NCBI RefSeq assembly: GCF_014305095.1
Contig: NZ_JACRUI010000004.1
Span: forward strand, 124,001 to 188,000
Origin: Flavobacterium kayseriense
Lineage (GTDB): Bacteria; Bacteroidota; Bacteroidia; Flavobacteriales; Flavobacteriaceae
Reading direction: 5' to 3'
DNA: 64,000 nt
The number at the start of each line of letters is the position of its first letter. The first letter of the stretch is position 1. The translations under genes and the position numbers were made by a program. Below, piece by piece: positions 47,297-58,300 of this stretch. The notes beneath the pieces are model-generated. The model did not search any database. It saw only the letters and a list, made by a program, of their open reading frames with translations, and was not told where the DNA came from.

Positions 47297-49453
47297 CTAT
47301 TTTTTATCTAAATTACGTTGGAAAAACTCATAGGTACGTAACATTTGATCCATACGTTGGCGGTTATCACCGTTTCTTGTAATTTCATGAGTAGCACCGG
47401 GATGTACCACAAACTCTACTGGACGGTCTAACACTTTTAAGCTTCTAAATAGCATCTCGGATTGGATAAAACCTGTTCTTCTGTCGTTACCACCGTGGAA
47501 AATAATAAAAGGTGTTGTTATATTTTGTACATAATTTATAGGCGACTCACGTGCTAAAATCTCTTTTACTTTTGGTTCCCAAGGATACCCTCCAAAATAA
47601 TTTGGCACCAATCTCCAAGCATTTCCTTCTCCAAAAAAGGTATTTAAATCGTAAACCCCACGTTGTGCACACGCTGCTCTAAAACGATTGTCATGACTAA
47701 TAATCCAAGCGGTCAAATAACCCGCATACGATCCTCCAGTTATTAGCAGTTTTGATTTATCTGCCCATCCTTCGTCTACAGTTTTATCTAGTGCAGTCAA
47801 TACATCACTTGATGGACCTGTTCCCCAATCGTTGATGTTCCCTCTTAGGAAATCTAAACCGTACCCTCCAGAACCTCTGGGATTGCTATATACTACTCCA
47901 TACCCATTACTACAAAAGTATTGGTATTCATGCCACATACTTGCCTCTCCAGGTCCCCACATTGCTGATGGACCACCGTGAATTTCTAAAAGCAAAGGAT
48001 ACTTTTCTCCCGCCTTAAAATTAGAAGGTTGCATTACCCAATACTCTACCGTCATTCCTAATTCGTTCACAAAGGATTTCTTTGTTGGAATCGATAATTT
48101 TTTAGTTAAAACCCAATCATTAAAGTTACTTACTTTTCGCTCTTTCTTTAAATTAGCATCAGCTAAAAATAATTCAGATGGATTGATGACCTGCGTTTTA
48201 GAAAACACTATTGTATTATTGTTTATATCAAAGCTAGTAATCCCCTCATCAACACTGGATAAAGCTTCTATTTTTTTAGTTCCAATGTTTAGTTTGTGTA
48301 GAACATTCCCCCCATTCATTTGAGCTGTGAAATATAAAAACTTATCATCTTTACTCCAAGTAAGATCTGATTTATTACGATCAAACGAAATCGTTATGAT
48401 GTCTTTTTCCGTACCATTAATAGGCATAATAGCTAATGTAGGTACTGTGACAAAAGAAGTGGTACTTGTTACAAATGCCAACCATTTACCGGATGTAGAT
48501 AATGAAGCACCACTAAATCTTTTACCTGTTTCGCCTAGTATCATTTTAAAATTACTACCATCAGTATCCACAATAAAAATTTCACTTTCCTGAGAGCGAT
48601 CTGGATTTTCAGTATCATCAACATCTCCAGACAGAATAATCTGTTTTCCGTTCGGAGTATAATCGGCGGTACTAAAACTATAAAATCCCTTTGTGATTGC
48701 TTTTGGCTCTTCGTTATTGTTGGGACTTACTTCAAAAAAATGATTAAAATTTACATCAGAAGATAGATTTGTTTCACTTTGAAAATTTAGTTTATTTAGC
48801 ACAATAGCCTTTTTATCATCTGCATTCCTCTCTAGATACGCTCTAATTTCTGCCAAAGTACCATTTGGATTTGGCTTAGCCGTATTGGCAATCACATGTT
48901 CGTTTTTGTCAAACCCCGGTTTCTCCATCTTCCAAACAGGAATTGATTTAGTAGGGTTTAAAATAGAATCGCGTAGCAAATCTTTTAAAGGAATACTTGC
49001 AGAGAAAAGTATTTTATTCCCATCAGGAGACCATTTCGGATTACTAGCTCCGTACTTGTATTTTGTCATTTGCATCGCTTCGCCACCTTGCATTGACAGG
49101 GTAAAAATTTGTGTTTTATCTCCAACTAAGCGGCTGAACGCAATTTTTTTTCCGTCAGGACTCCAAACTGGTTTAGGGGCACTATCAATACCATATGTTA
49201 ACTGTCGAGGTGAACTTTTACCTTCTGTACTTACTGTATAAATGTGCGTTCTGTATTTGTAATCTATTTTACTTTTTTCATCATCCTCTACAGATGTGAC
49301 TGTGAAAGCTGCAATGGTGGCATCTGGACTTAAAGTAACATTACTAACGGCTTTTATCTTTAACATATCTGTTAGTAAAACAGGTTCGGTTCCGTTTTGA
49401 GCTACAGAAAATTGTAACTGCAAAAGAAACAAGAAAGCAATAAATTTTTTCAT
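47297..49453 (-). CDS. Exported S9-family serine peptidase (prolyl oligopeptidase-like)
   Basis: A 718-residue protein with signal peptide MKKFIAFLFLLQLQFSVAQ; I start at 49453, since the in-frame ATG at 49492 would add 13 polar residues. N-terminal beta-propeller (about 30-440) with PD40-type repeats (e.g. PVWSPDGKKIAFSR, PKWSPDGNKILFSA) and a C-terminal alpha/beta-hydrolase peptidase domain with GGSYAGY (Ser575) and HPGATHEI at the end; the catalytic Asp is probably in FHGGNDRR. It likely degrades imported or periplasmic oligopeptides. No operon partner. Confidence 0.88.
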   Translation of the reverse strand: MKKFIAFLFLLQLQFSVAQNGTEPVLLTDMLKIKAVSNVTLSPDATIAAFTVTSVEDDEKSKIDYKYRTHIYTVSTEGKSSPRQLTYGIDSAPKPVWSPDGKKIAFSRLVGDKTQIFTLSMQGGEAMQMTKYKYGASNPKWSPDGNKILFSASIPLKDLLRDSILNPTKSIPVWKMEKPGFDKNEHVIANTAKPNPNGTLAEIRAYLERNADDKKAIVLNKLNFQSETNLSSDVNFNHFFEVSPNNNEEPKAITKGFYSFSTADYTPNGKQIILSGDVDDTENPDRSQESEIFIVDTDGSNFKMILGETGKRFSGASLSTSGKWLAFVTSTTSFVTVPTLAIMPINGTEKDIITISFDRNKSDLTWSKDDKFLYFTAQMNGGNVLHKLNIGTKKIEALSSVDEGITSFDINNNTIVFSKTQVINPSELFLADANLKKERKVSNFNDWVLTKKLSIPTKKSFVNELGMTVEYWVMQPSNFKAGEKYPLLLEIHGGPSAMWGPGEASMWHEYQYFCSNGYGVVYSNPRGSGGYGLDFLRGNINDWGTGPSSDVLTALDKTVDEGWADKSKLLITGGSYAGYLTAWIISHDNRFRAACAQRGVYDLNTFFGEGNAWRLVPNYFGGYPWEPKVKEILARESPINYVQNITTPFIIFHGGNDRRTGFIQSEMLFRSLKVLDRPVEFVVHPGATHEITRNGDNRQRMDQMLRTYEFFQRNLDKK

Positions 49454-49618
49454 ATTTGGTTCGTTTTTAATAAGGTAGTTAGCAAATTGCAATATTATTT
49501 TTGTTCACGATAGTAAATATATAAATGTTTAGCGGAACAACCACAACCACGCTCTTGGTTTTACTCCTTTGCTACAAAAACTTTCAACTAAATACCTAAC
49601 TATAAAAAAAATGGCTAT

Positions 49619-49652
49619 AAAAAAACCGCCTAATCAATAACGAAAGGCGGCT
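49619..49652 (-). terminator. Intrinsic terminator after gapN
   Basis: Read on the minus strand, stem CCGCCT/AGGCGG (49645-49650 with 49626-49631) with 13-base loop and a T-run. Just downstream of the gapN stop at 49674. Confidence 0.75.
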
Positions 49653-49673
49653 TAAACTATTTTTGAGTTTTAT

Positions 49674-51254
49674 CTACAAAATATAATCTGTAGTAATAAA
49701 ATTTGATTCAGCGCTATTTAACAGTGCTTGCAAGATCTCGTTGTTGTATTCATTATCCTTTGATGCTACAAAAGTCCTAATCGAGAACGAACGCAATGCA
49801 TCATGAATACTTAAGGTTCCCACTGCAGAGTCCTTACGTCCTGTAAATGGGTAAATGTCTGGTCCTCGCTGACATGAACTGTTTAGGTTGACACGGCAAA
49901 CTAAATTCACTAAAGTGTCGATTAGTGGAGCTAAGGTTTTGATATCTTTCCCAAATAAACTAACCTGCTGACCGTAGTTAGACTCTGCCATATCGTTTAA
50001 TGGCTCCTGAATGTCATTGAAAGTCAAAATAGGTACAACTGGTCCAAATTGTTCTTCGTGATAAACACGCATCTCCTTATTTATTGGATACAAGACCGCT
50101 GGAAAAATATAATTTGAGCTATGTTGCCCTCCTTTTTCGTTGATAACTTTAGCACCTTTGCTTACTGCATCATCAATTAACTCTTGAATGTAAGCCGGTT
50201 TCTCTTTTTCTGGAAGTGGCGTTAGCATCACTCCTTTTTCCCACGGATTTCCAAAAGCTAATGCATCTACTTTAGCCGCAAAACGCTTATTGAATTCGAC
50301 CGCTATATTCTCATGTACATACAATACTTTTAAAGCAGTACAACGCTGTCCGTTGAATGACAAGGTTCCTGCAATGCACTCTTGAATGGCTAAATCTAGA
50401 TCAGCATCTGGTAGTATAATCGCAGGGTTTTTGGCCTCGAGCCCTAAAATTAAACGTAATCTATTTTTGTTTGGGTGCTGGTCTTGTAATGCAATCGCTG
50501 ATTTACTGTTTCCAATTAGAGCAAGTACAGTTACTTTTCCTGATGCCATAATAGGCGATGCAACTTCGCGCCCTCTACCGTATACAACGTTGATCACACC
50601 TGCAGGAAAACTATTTCTAAACGCTTCCATTAAAGGTGATAGCAATAAGACACCATGTTTTGCTGGTTTAAAAACCACTGTGTTCCCCATTATTAAAGCA
50701 GGAATAAGTAAAGCAAAAGTTTCGTTTAAAGGATAATTATACGGTCCTAAACACAATACGACTCCTAATGGTCCACGACGAACCATAGCGTTTACGCCTT
50801 GACTTTTAGTAAATTTAGCACTATCGCGATCTAATTTTTTATAATCTTCAATCGTATCATAAATGTACTCAACCGTTCGATCAAACTCTTTTTGTGAATC
50901 ACCTAATGATTTTCCTATTTCCCACATTAAAAATTTCACCACCTCATCACGCGTACCTTCCATTTGTATAACAAAGCGAGTCATACATTTTATACGGTCC
51001 TTCACCCTCATAGTTGGCCACAAACCCTGCCCATTATTATAAGCCACATCAGCAGCCTCAACTGCTTCTAAGCCTTCTTTTTCTCCCATAAAAGGAATCG
51101 ATCCTAAAATAGTTGGTAAATAGTCTTCTGTTGATGAAATAGTCGAAAAAACAGGTGAAGTTTGACCCTCCCATTTTTCTAACTTCCCATTCAGCAAGTA
51201 GGTATCCTGATTTAATAAATCTTTAATTTGAAATTCTTCTGGAATTGTATTCAT
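49674..51254 (-). CDS. gapN: NADP-dependent glyceraldehyde-3-phosphate dehydrogenase (non-phosphorylating)
   Basis: An aldehyde dehydrogenase of 526 residues that oxidises glyceraldehyde-3-phosphate to 3-phosphoglycerate with NADPH production, in the cytoplasm. Seen: catalytic Cys305 in [10 protein letters not shown], general-base Glu273 in LGLEAKNPA, Asn173 in [11 protein letters not shown]. The N-terminal [19 protein letters not shown] and the C-terminal [24 protein letters not shown] are the GapN signature, which distinguishes it from other ALDHs. Length and order are normal. It follows a rhodanese gene by 50 bases with a terminator in between. This gives NADPH for the thiol-redox enzymes of the window (inference). 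Confidence 0.92.
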   Translation of the reverse strand: MNTIPEEFQIKDLLNQDTYLLNGKLEKWEGQTSPVFSTISSTEDYLPTILGSIPFMGEKEGLEAVEAADVAYNNGQGLWPTMRVKDRIKCMTRFVIQMEGTRDEVVKFLMWEIGKSLGDSQKEFDRTVEYIYDTIEDYKKLDRDSAKFTKSQGVNAMVRRGPLGVVLCLGPYNYPLNETFALLIPALIMGNTVVFKPAKHGVLLLSPLMEAFRNSFPAGVINVVYGRGREVASPIMASGKVTVLALIGNSKSAIALQDQHPNKNRLRLILGLEAKNPAIILPDADLDLAIQECIAGTLSFNGQRCTALKVLYVHENIAVEFNKRFAAKVDALAFGNPWEKGVMLTPLPEKEKPAYIQELIDDAVSKGAKVINEKGGQHSSNYIFPAVLYPINKEMRVYHEEQFGPVVPILTFNDIQEPLNDMAESNYGQQVSLFGKDIKTLAPLIDTLVNLVCRVNLNSSCQRGPDIYPFTGRKDSAVGTLSIHDALRSFSIRTFVASKDNEYNNEILQALLNSAESNFITTDYIL

Positions 51255-51274
51255 CTCTTTATCTTTAAATTATA

Positions 51275-51299
51275 TTAAAAAAAGAGGCCTAAGCCTCTT
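51275..51299 (-). terminator. Intrinsic terminator after the rhodanese gene
   Basis: On the minus strand stem AAGAGGC/GCCTCTT (51299-51293 with 51288-51282), 4-base loop, followed by seven T. It separates rhodanese from gapN. Confidence 0.82.
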
Positions 51300-51303
51300 C
51301 TAT

Positions 51304-51615
51304 TTATGGATTTACCACATCACCTTCCCAAGCTAGCATACCACCAGTCAAGTTGTAGGCATTTTCGATACCGATCTCATTCAGTAATTCACACGCTTTT
51401 CCGCTGCGAGCACCTGAGCGACAGTAAACGTAATAGTTTTTAGTTTTATCTAATTGTTCTACAGCATTAATAAAAGCTTGACCTTGGTGAATATCTATAG
51501 TGATCGCGTTCTCAATTATACCTTCATTGCATTCATCCTCTGTTCTTACATCTAATATTACTGCGTTTGTATCCGCTTTAAGTTGCGAAATCCAATCTTC
51601 TTGTGTTAAATTCAT
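51304..51615 (-). CDS. Cytoplasmic single-domain rhodanese
   Basis: A 103-residue protein filled by one rhodanese domain. Active loop CRSGARS with catalytic Cys65 and Arg70; LDVRTEDECNEGIIENAITID and AYNLTGGMLAWEGD are family features. No leader, so cytoplasmic. It stands divergently from a Crp/Fnr regulator (293-base gap) that is followed by a TauE/SafE exporter and SulP gene, all commonly found in sulfur-oxyanion handling, so it might feed sulfane sulfur to, or take it from, that set. Different from the exported rhodanese at 15749. Confidence 0.88.
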   Translation of the reverse strand: MNLTQEDWISQLKADTNAVILDVRTEDECNEGIIENAITIDIHQGQAFINAVEQLDKTKNYYVYCRSGARSGKACELLNEIGIENAYNLTGGMLAWEGDVVNP

Positions 51616-51908
51616 AGTTCTCTTTTTTGTAAAAATACAAAGTTTTTACCGAAGATTAAAGTGCTCAAATACGAATTAGTTAATTAATCATAGAAAACGT
51701 TTTCGAGTACCATTAATAAACATTGAATTACAATCTTTACTAGTAAAAGTTAAAAATAGCCCATAAAATCCATAGGATAATTATGAATTACTGAAATACA
51801 AATTACGACCAAATAAGTTACTATTAACTTTGGTAATCTACCAACTGTATCAAAAAAATTACTGTACTTTTACAATAGGACAATACTAAATTCATAAAAG
51901 CGTACTCA

Positions 51909-52535
51909 ATGCAAGAAATACTTAACACCTTATTCCCTACTTTCTCAAAGGAGTTAAACAATGATATTGAAACTAGTGCAAAAATTCACACCTTTAAAGC
52001 TGGAGAGGTCATAATGCGCACTGGTCAGTATATTAACCATACTATGCTCCTTACCAAAGGACAAATAAAAATTTACAGAGAAGGTGAAAATGGAGGTGAA
52101 TTTTTTATGTATTATATTCAACCAGGACAGGCATGCGCAGTATCTATGATATGTGCTACTAAAAGCCAAGTAAGTCGTATTATGGCCAAAGCCGTAGATG
52201 ATGTTGAAATTATCATTGTTCCACTTCCTTTAATGGAAAAATGGATGATGGAGCACCGTACTTGGAACGAATTTGTTCTTTTAACCTATCGAATAAGATT
52301 TGAGGAAATTTTAGAGGTGGTAGACAACATCGCTTTTAGAGCCATGGACGAGCGATTAGAATTTTACCTAAAAAGACACGCAGATGCTTGTGGTTGTTGC
52401 GACTTAAAATTTTCACACCAAGATATTGCAACTGAATTAAATACTTCAAGAGAGGTGATTTCTCGTCTGTTAAAAAAAATGGAACAAAGAGGAATGGTAG
52501 TACTTCATCGTAATCACATTGAACTTTTGAAATAA
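51909..52535 (+). CDS. Crp/Fnr-family transcriptional regulator with CxCC motif
   Basis: A 208-residue regulator: cyclic-nucleotide-binding-like sensor (about 15-135), long dimer helix (about 125-160) and C-terminal winged helix (about 165-208, with HQDIATELNTSREVISRLLKKME). It carries a Cys cluster CGCC (Cys161, Cys163, Cys164) right before the HTH and Cys76/Cys82 in the sensor part, so a sulfide, persulfide, metal or oxidant sensor is plausible. Divergent from the rhodanese and 70 bases before the TauE/SafE exporter, which it may control. Confidence 0.85.
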   Translation: MQEILNTLFPTFSKELNNDIETSAKIHTFKAGEVIMRTGQYINHTMLLTKGQIKIYREGENGGEFFMYYIQPGQACAVSMICATKSQVSRIMAKAVDDVEIIIVPLPLMEKWMMEHRTWNEFVLLTYRIRFEEILEVVDNIAFRAMDERLEFYLKRHADACGCCDLKFSHQDIATELNTSREVISRLLKKMEQRGMVVLHRNHIELLK

Positions 52536-52605
52536 ATAAGGCCTATGTGACAATTGTTACTACATCCTTTTAAGATATGAGCAACCTTTGTAAAAAAAAG
52601 TATAG

Positions 52606-53391
52606 ATGGAATATATTGGTTATTTAGCTTCAATCATTATCGGACTGTCCTTAGGACTAATTGGAGGCGGAGGTTCTATTCTGGCAGTACCTATCCTTGT
52701 TTACCTTTTTAAAATAAGTCCAGAGCAGTCTACTACTTATTCTTTATTTATAGTTGGTTTCACTTCTATGATCGGTTCTTATAGCCATTATAAATTAGGG
52801 AATTTAAAAATTAAGTCAGCGATAATTTTTGCTGTTCCTTCAATAATCTCTCTACTTTTTATTCGGAGATCAGTTCTTCCCTACATACCATCAAACATAG
52901 GCTCAATAGATGGTTTTGATATTACAAAGGACTTGCTCATCATGATTGTTTTTGCCATGCTGATGGTTGCGACTTCCTTCTCGATGATTAAAAAAACAAA
53001 AATAATAGTAGAGGCTTCTGAAATTAATTTCACAATGCTTGCCGTTATAGGATTATTAGTAGGTGTAATAATAGGCTTTCTAGGTGCAGGTGGTGGTTTT
53101 TTAATAATTCCTGCTTTACTTTTTTTTGGAAATCTACCTATGAAACAAGCGGTAGGGACTTCCCTATTCATTATTTTTATTAACTCGATGATAGGTTTTA
53201 CAGGTGATTTACTCGCTGGTATAACAGTCGATTATAAATTTCTTGTCATTATATCATTAATGGCTATTATAGGTTTAATTATTGGTACTACTTTGTCTAA
53301 AAAAATAGATGGTAGTAAACTAAAGCCAGCTTTTGGTTGGTTTGTATTAGTGATGGGAATTTATATCATTACCAAAGAGTTGTTTTTTTAG
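52606..53391 (+). CDS. TauE/SafE-family sulfite or organosulfonate exporter
   Basis: A 261-residue membrane protein of about eight helices. The repeated motifs GLSLGLIGGGGSILAVPIL and GVIIGFLGAGGGFLIIPALL (G-x-x-G-G-G-x-x-P) are the hallmark of TauE/SafE. It exports sulfite, sulfoacetate or related anions. Located after the Crp/Fnr gene and convergent to SulP; together these look like a sulfur-anion set. Substrate is inferred from family only. Confidence 0.87.
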   Translation: MEYIGYLASIIIGLSLGLIGGGGSILAVPILVYLFKISPEQSTTYSLFIVGFTSMIGSYSHYKLGNLKIKSAIIFAVPSIISLLFIRRSVLPYIPSNIGSIDGFDITKDLLIMIVFAMLMVATSFSMIKKTKIIVEASEINFTMLAVIGLLVGVIIGFLGAGGGFLIIPALLFFGNLPMKQAVGTSLFIIFINSMIGFTGDLLAGITVDYKFLVIISLMAIIGLIIGTTLSKKIDGSKLKPAFGWFVLVMGIYIITKELFF

Positions 53392-53452
53392 TAATAAAAA
53401 AGAGTAGACTAATCGCACTTAATTACGCACCATTTTATTTATCCCGATTTTT

Positions 53453-53488
53453 AAAAAAAAAGCCTCGAATAATTTCAAGGCCTTTTTT
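53453..53488. terminator. Bidirectional terminator between TauE/SafE and SulP
   Basis: A stem (AAAAAGCCTCGAA paired with TTTCAAGGCCTTTTT, one bulge) flanked by an A-run on the left and a T-run on the right, thus functional on both strands for the convergent genes. Confidence 0.82.
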
Positions 53489-53491
53489 CTT

Positions 53492-55024
53492 TTAATCTAC
53501 TGCAACTTTGTATGTAGGATCTTCCATTATATTAACTTCAATTACTTCCTCAGCATTGTGAAGTAATTGACGACAATCTGAACTAAGATGCCTTAAATGC
53601 ACCTTTTTATTAATTTTAGCATAGCGCTCTGTAATTTTGTTTAGCGCATCTATCGCGCTCATATCGGCAATTTTACTTTCTCTAAAATCGATAATTACTT
53701 CGGCAGGATCATTGAAAACATCAAATTTTTCAGCAAATGCTGTTGTAGATCCAAAAAAGAGAGGTCCGAAAATTTCATAATGTTTTACCCCTTTATCATC
53801 CATATATTTTTTTGCACGGATACGTTTAGCACTTTCCCATGCAAATACTAAGGCTGAAATAATAACACCTATTAGTACCGCTAAAGCCAAATTATGCAAC
53901 ATAATTGTGATAATAGCGACTAAAATTCCAACAAAAATATCATGTTTTGGCATTTTGTTTATGATTCGAAAACTAATCCACTCAAACGTACCAATTGCAA
54001 CCATCACCATAACACCTACAAGCGCTGCGATTGGTAATCTTTCAATTACAGGAGCTCCAAATAAAATAATAATTAAAATAGTTAATGCAGCCACAATACC
54101 AGATAGTCGCGCTCTTGAACCAGCTGATAAATTCACTAATGTTTGTGCAATCATTGGACAGCCACCCATTCCGAAGAAAAAGCCATTTAAAATATTCGCA
54201 CTACCTTGAGCAATACATTCTCTATTTCCTTTTCCTTTTGTTCCTGTGATTTCATCTACTAAGTTTAATGTCAATAGCCCTTCAGTAAGTCCTACAGATG
54301 CCATTATCAAGGCATATGGGAAAATTATTTGTAATGTTTCAAAAGTCAAAGGGATATTTGGAATATGGAATGGAGGAAAACCACCACTAATTGAAGCGAT
54401 ATCTGCCACCGTTTTAGTTTCAATACCCAAACCTAAAACCAATCCAAATACCACGATGATGGCTACTAAGGAGGCTGGGATCGCTTTTGAAACCTTTGGG
54501 AAAAGCAACACAATAGAAATTGTTAAAAGCACCAATCCTACCATAATATAAAGTGGGCTTCCTGACAACCAAACACTTTCTCCATTTACAATCGTTTTAA
54601 ATTGATCTAGTTGAGATAAGAATATGATAATGGCTAATCCGTTTACAAACCCGAACATTACAGGTTGGGGCACCAGCCGAATGAATTTACCTAATTTAAA
54701 TAGTCCTACAATAATTTGAATAACTCCTGCTAATGCTACGGCTGCAAAGACATACTCAAGACCATTGGATTTCATTAATGCAATCAAAACAATTACTGTT
54801 GCTCCAGCTCCTCCAGAGACTAATCCTGGTCTACCACCAAAAACAGCTGTAACAAGTCCCATAATAAAAGCTGCATATAGTCCTACTAACGGAGGAAAAC
54901 CAGCCAAAATTGCAAAAGATAGTGATTCTGGAATCATCGTCATTGCAACCGTTAAACCCGCTAAAATTTCTGTTTTGTAATTTACTTTTTGTGTGAAGTC
55001 AAATAAATTGAGGTACTGTTTCAT
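53492..55024 (-). CDS. SulP-family anion transporter with STAS domain
   Basis: A 510-residue membrane protein: about 10-12 helices (residues 20-395) with the family text TVAMTMIPESLSFAILAGFPPLVGLYAAF and GGAGATVIVLIA and GKGNRECIAQGSANILNGFFFGMGG, then a C-terminal STAS domain (about 415-505, with VIIDFRESKIADMSAIDALNKI). Members carry sulfate, bicarbonate or related anions. Location next to TauE/SafE suggests sulfate or sulfite cycling, but bicarbonate cannot be excluded. It starts at ATG 55024. Confidence 0.9.
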   Translation of the reverse strand: MKQYLNLFDFTQKVNYKTEILAGLTVAMTMIPESLSFAILAGFPPLVGLYAAFIMGLVTAVFGGRPGLVSGGAGATVIVLIALMKSNGLEYVFAAVALAGVIQIIVGLFKLGKFIRLVPQPVMFGFVNGLAIIIFLSQLDQFKTIVNGESVWLSGSPLYIMVGLVLLTISIVLLFPKVSKAIPASLVAIIVVFGLVLGLGIETKTVADIASISGGFPPFHIPNIPLTFETLQIIFPYALIMASVGLTEGLLTLNLVDEITGTKGKGNRECIAQGSANILNGFFFGMGGCPMIAQTLVNLSAGSRARLSGIVAALTILIIILFGAPVIERLPIAALVGVMVMVAIGTFEWISFRIINKMPKHDIFVGILVAIITIMLHNLALAVLIGVIISALVFAWESAKRIRAKKYMDDKGVKHYEIFGPLFFGSTTAFAEKFDVFNDPAEVIIDFRESKIADMSAIDALNKITERYAKINKKVHLRHLSSDCRQLLHNAEEVIEVNIMEDPTYKVAVD

Positions 55025-55392
55025 TCGTTATTTTAAAAAATTTATAAAAATAGCTTGGTAAAATTGATGTTTACACTAATAGATATGATTCTCTTTCTAT
55101 TGAAATTAAATAGAAAATATCAAAAGTAAAAAAGACGTTCTAGAAAATAGTTATTCACTATTTTAATAAAATGCAAATGTAAACCATTTTTATTGATGTT
55201 CAAAGGCAATGAATTAATCACTACTAGCCATTCTATATAGCTATTAAATAATCAGTTATTACTGTAAATTATTAGATAATCATCTAACAAATAGCATCAA
55301 TTGTTAATAATTTTAACAATTTGTTAATATAAAGAATCTTAACAAATTACATTATTGAATACATTTACAGTCCAATAAATTAATTTAAAATT
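55025..55392. other. Intergenic region with repeated TTGTTAA/TTAACAA half-sites
   Basis: 368 AT-rich bases without a gene. The left part should carry the SulP promoter. The right part carries the half-site cluster at 55300-55345. A plus-strand -7-like TACATTTA stands at 55360-55367, 26 bases before the nuclease ATG. Confidence 0.55.
55300..55345 (+). promoter_or_regulatory. Operator candidate before the secreted nuclease gene, like the S24-repressor operator
   Basis: 55301-55319 reads TTGTTA-N7-TAACAA, the same half-sites and spacing as 39964-39982; the palindrome extends one base further on each side (ATTGTTAA...TTAACAAT, 55300-55320). Two more half-sites (TTGTTAA 55321-55327, TTAACAA 55339-55345) follow. 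The site lies upstream of a -7-like TACATTTA at 55360. Its binding partner is inferred, and the local AT content makes chance a real alternative. Confidence 0.5.
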
Positions 55393-58300
55393 ATGAAGCA
55401 ATTTTACTTAAAAACGCAGTTTATTCTAGTAGCTGTATTTTCTTTTTTAAGTGTTATTTCATTTGCTCAAGTTCCAACTTACTACAATGGAACTAACATT
55501 AGCCAAAATGGAACCACCTTAAAGTCAAGTCTTGCCACCTTAATAAGTAGCAACACAATTAACTTGAGTTATACTCCAGGAGTATGGGATGCTTTAAAAC
55601 AAACTGACCTAGATCCAACTGATCCTACTAAAGTGTTATTAATATACGGTTACAACGACACTGATACCGACACTTTTAATGATCGTACTCGTTCTAAGGA
55701 CGCTAACGGTGGTAATAGTGGTAATTGGAATAGAGAACACGTTTATGCAAGGTCATTAGGCAACCCCAATTTAGGTAGCGAAGGACCTGGAAGTGATGCA
55801 CATCACTTGAGAGCTTCAGATATTACTTTAAATGCCACACGAAATAACTATCCTTTTGGAGCTAGTTCAGGTAACGCAAAATTAATAAATGGGACTTACT
55901 TTTATCCTGGGGATGAATGGAAAGGAGACATTGCACGTATGGTAATGTACATGTACCTGAGATATGGAAATCAATGTCTTCCTAATGTAGTTACCGTGGG
56001 AACAAATACTTTTAATGCAGATATTCCGGATATTTTATTGCAATGGAATGTTGAAGATCCGGTTTCTCAAATCGAGATTAATAGAAATACAATTTTAGAA
56101 GGCGTTCAAGGAAATCGAAATCCCTTTATTGATAACCCTGCATTTGCAACTGCAATTTGGGGAGGGCCACAAGCACAAAACAGATTTGATGGTAGCGTAA
56201 TAATGGATACCGAAGCCCCTTCTGTTCCTGCAACATTATTTGCAACTAATACTACAGCTACGGAAACAACTTTAACATGGGTACAGTCAACAGATAATGT
56301 AGGTGTATTGGGCTACCGTATTTTTAACGGAACAGTACAGATAGCATCATCATCTACTGCCAATTATGTTTTGACAGGCTTGACAGCTAATACTAATTAT
56401 ACTTTTTCAGTTAAGGCTTTTGATGCGGCTGGAAACATTTCTAATAACAGCAACAGTATAGCAGTTAAAACTTTAGTAGGCACGCCACCTCCAACTCCAT
56501 CAGCATCTGTGGTGTTTATCAATGAAATTCATTACGATAACGCGGGAACAGACGTAGGAGAAGGAGTAGAAATTGCCGGAACCGCTGGAACAGATTTAAC
56601 TGGGTGGAGTATTATTCCCTATAATGGTGCCGTAGGATCTGGAGCTACTTATACACCAATTGGTACATTATCAGGTATAATACCAAATCAATCAAATGGC
56701 TTTGGAACCGTTTTCGTGACAATTAGTGGCTTACAAAATGGATCTCCAGACGGGATTGCTCTAGTAGATGCTTCGGGTAAAGCGGTACAATTTTTAAGTT
56801 ATGAAGGTAGTTTTACAGCTACTAATGGACCTGCAATTGGAATGACAAGTTTGGACATTGGAGTTTCGCAAAACGGATTAGAAGCTGCTGGCTTATCGTT
56901 ACAATTAAAAGGTAACGGAACGCAATACAGCGATTTTACGTGGCAAGCAAGTGCTAAAAGCACGTATGGAGCTATCAATAATGGGCAATCATTTACACTT
57001 ATTACCGCTCCTGTTACTGCACCTGCAAATGTGACGGCAAGTAACATTACTCAAACAGCTGCCACCTTAACGTGGGATGCAGTAACAGCAGCATCTTCTT
57101 ATGAAATTTATAATGGAACTGTACAAGTGGCAAGTTCTACCACTACTTCTTTCACATTAAGTAATCTAACTGCAAATACTACTTATAATTTTACAGTGGT
57201 GGCTCTAGATGCTAACGACAACGCATCTGAAGCAAGTGCTGTAGTAAGTGTTAAAACATTAACTAATACCACCCCAATAACTGCTGGTTCTGTTTTCATT
57301 AATGAAATTCATTATGACAACGCAGGATCAGATGTAAACGAAGGAGTAGAAATTGCTGGTTTAGCCGGGATTGACGTTACAGGGTGGAAAATCATTCCGT
57401 ACAATGGAGCAAATGGCGCGAGTTATACACCTATAGGAACGTTCTCTGGAATCATACCTAATCAATTAAATGGATATGGAACAGTACATGTACCCATTCC
57501 AGGACTACAAAATGGAGCACCCGATGGACTAGCTTTAGTTGATGCTGAAAATAAGGTAGTACAGTTTTTGAGTTATGAGGGAAGTTTCACGGCAACCAAT
57601 GGTCCTGCTATTGGTATGACTAGTACTGATATTGGTATCGAGGAAACTAGTACAGCAACAGTTGGTAACTCTCTTCAATTAACTGGTAGAGGAACAAAAT
57701 ACAGTGATTTTACGTGGGAAACAGCAGCAAGCACTTCTGGGTCAACTAACAAAGGACAAAAATTTGGAGATCTAGTATTCATCAACGAAATACACTATGA
57801 CAATGCTGGAACGGATATAGGAGAAGGTGTTGAAGTTGCTGGTTATGCCGGAATTGACTTAACAGGCTGGAGCCTTGTTCCTTATAATGGAAGCGGAGGA
57901 GCAAGCTACACTCCCGTAGGAAATTTATCAGGAATTATAGCTGATCAATTAAATGGATACGGAACTGTTTTTGTTCCTATTTTAAATTTACAAAATGGTG
58001 CTCCTGACGGACTTGCTTTGGTTGACCCTAACGGTAAAGTGATTCAGTTTATAAGTTACGAAGGCAGTTTTACTGCGACTAACGGTCCTGCAAATGGCAT
58101 GACAAGTACCGATATTGGAATAACAGAGGAAAGTAACGCCGCTGTTGGAACCTCACTTCAACTAATTGGTGCTGGATTTACATATGCCGATTTTACTTGG
58201 CAATCAGCTACTGCTACTTATAATGCGGTAAATAAAGGTCAGTTTTTTGGTAATGCTAGCGAGATCATTGTTGTGCTTCCAATAGCCGAAGCGAGAACAA

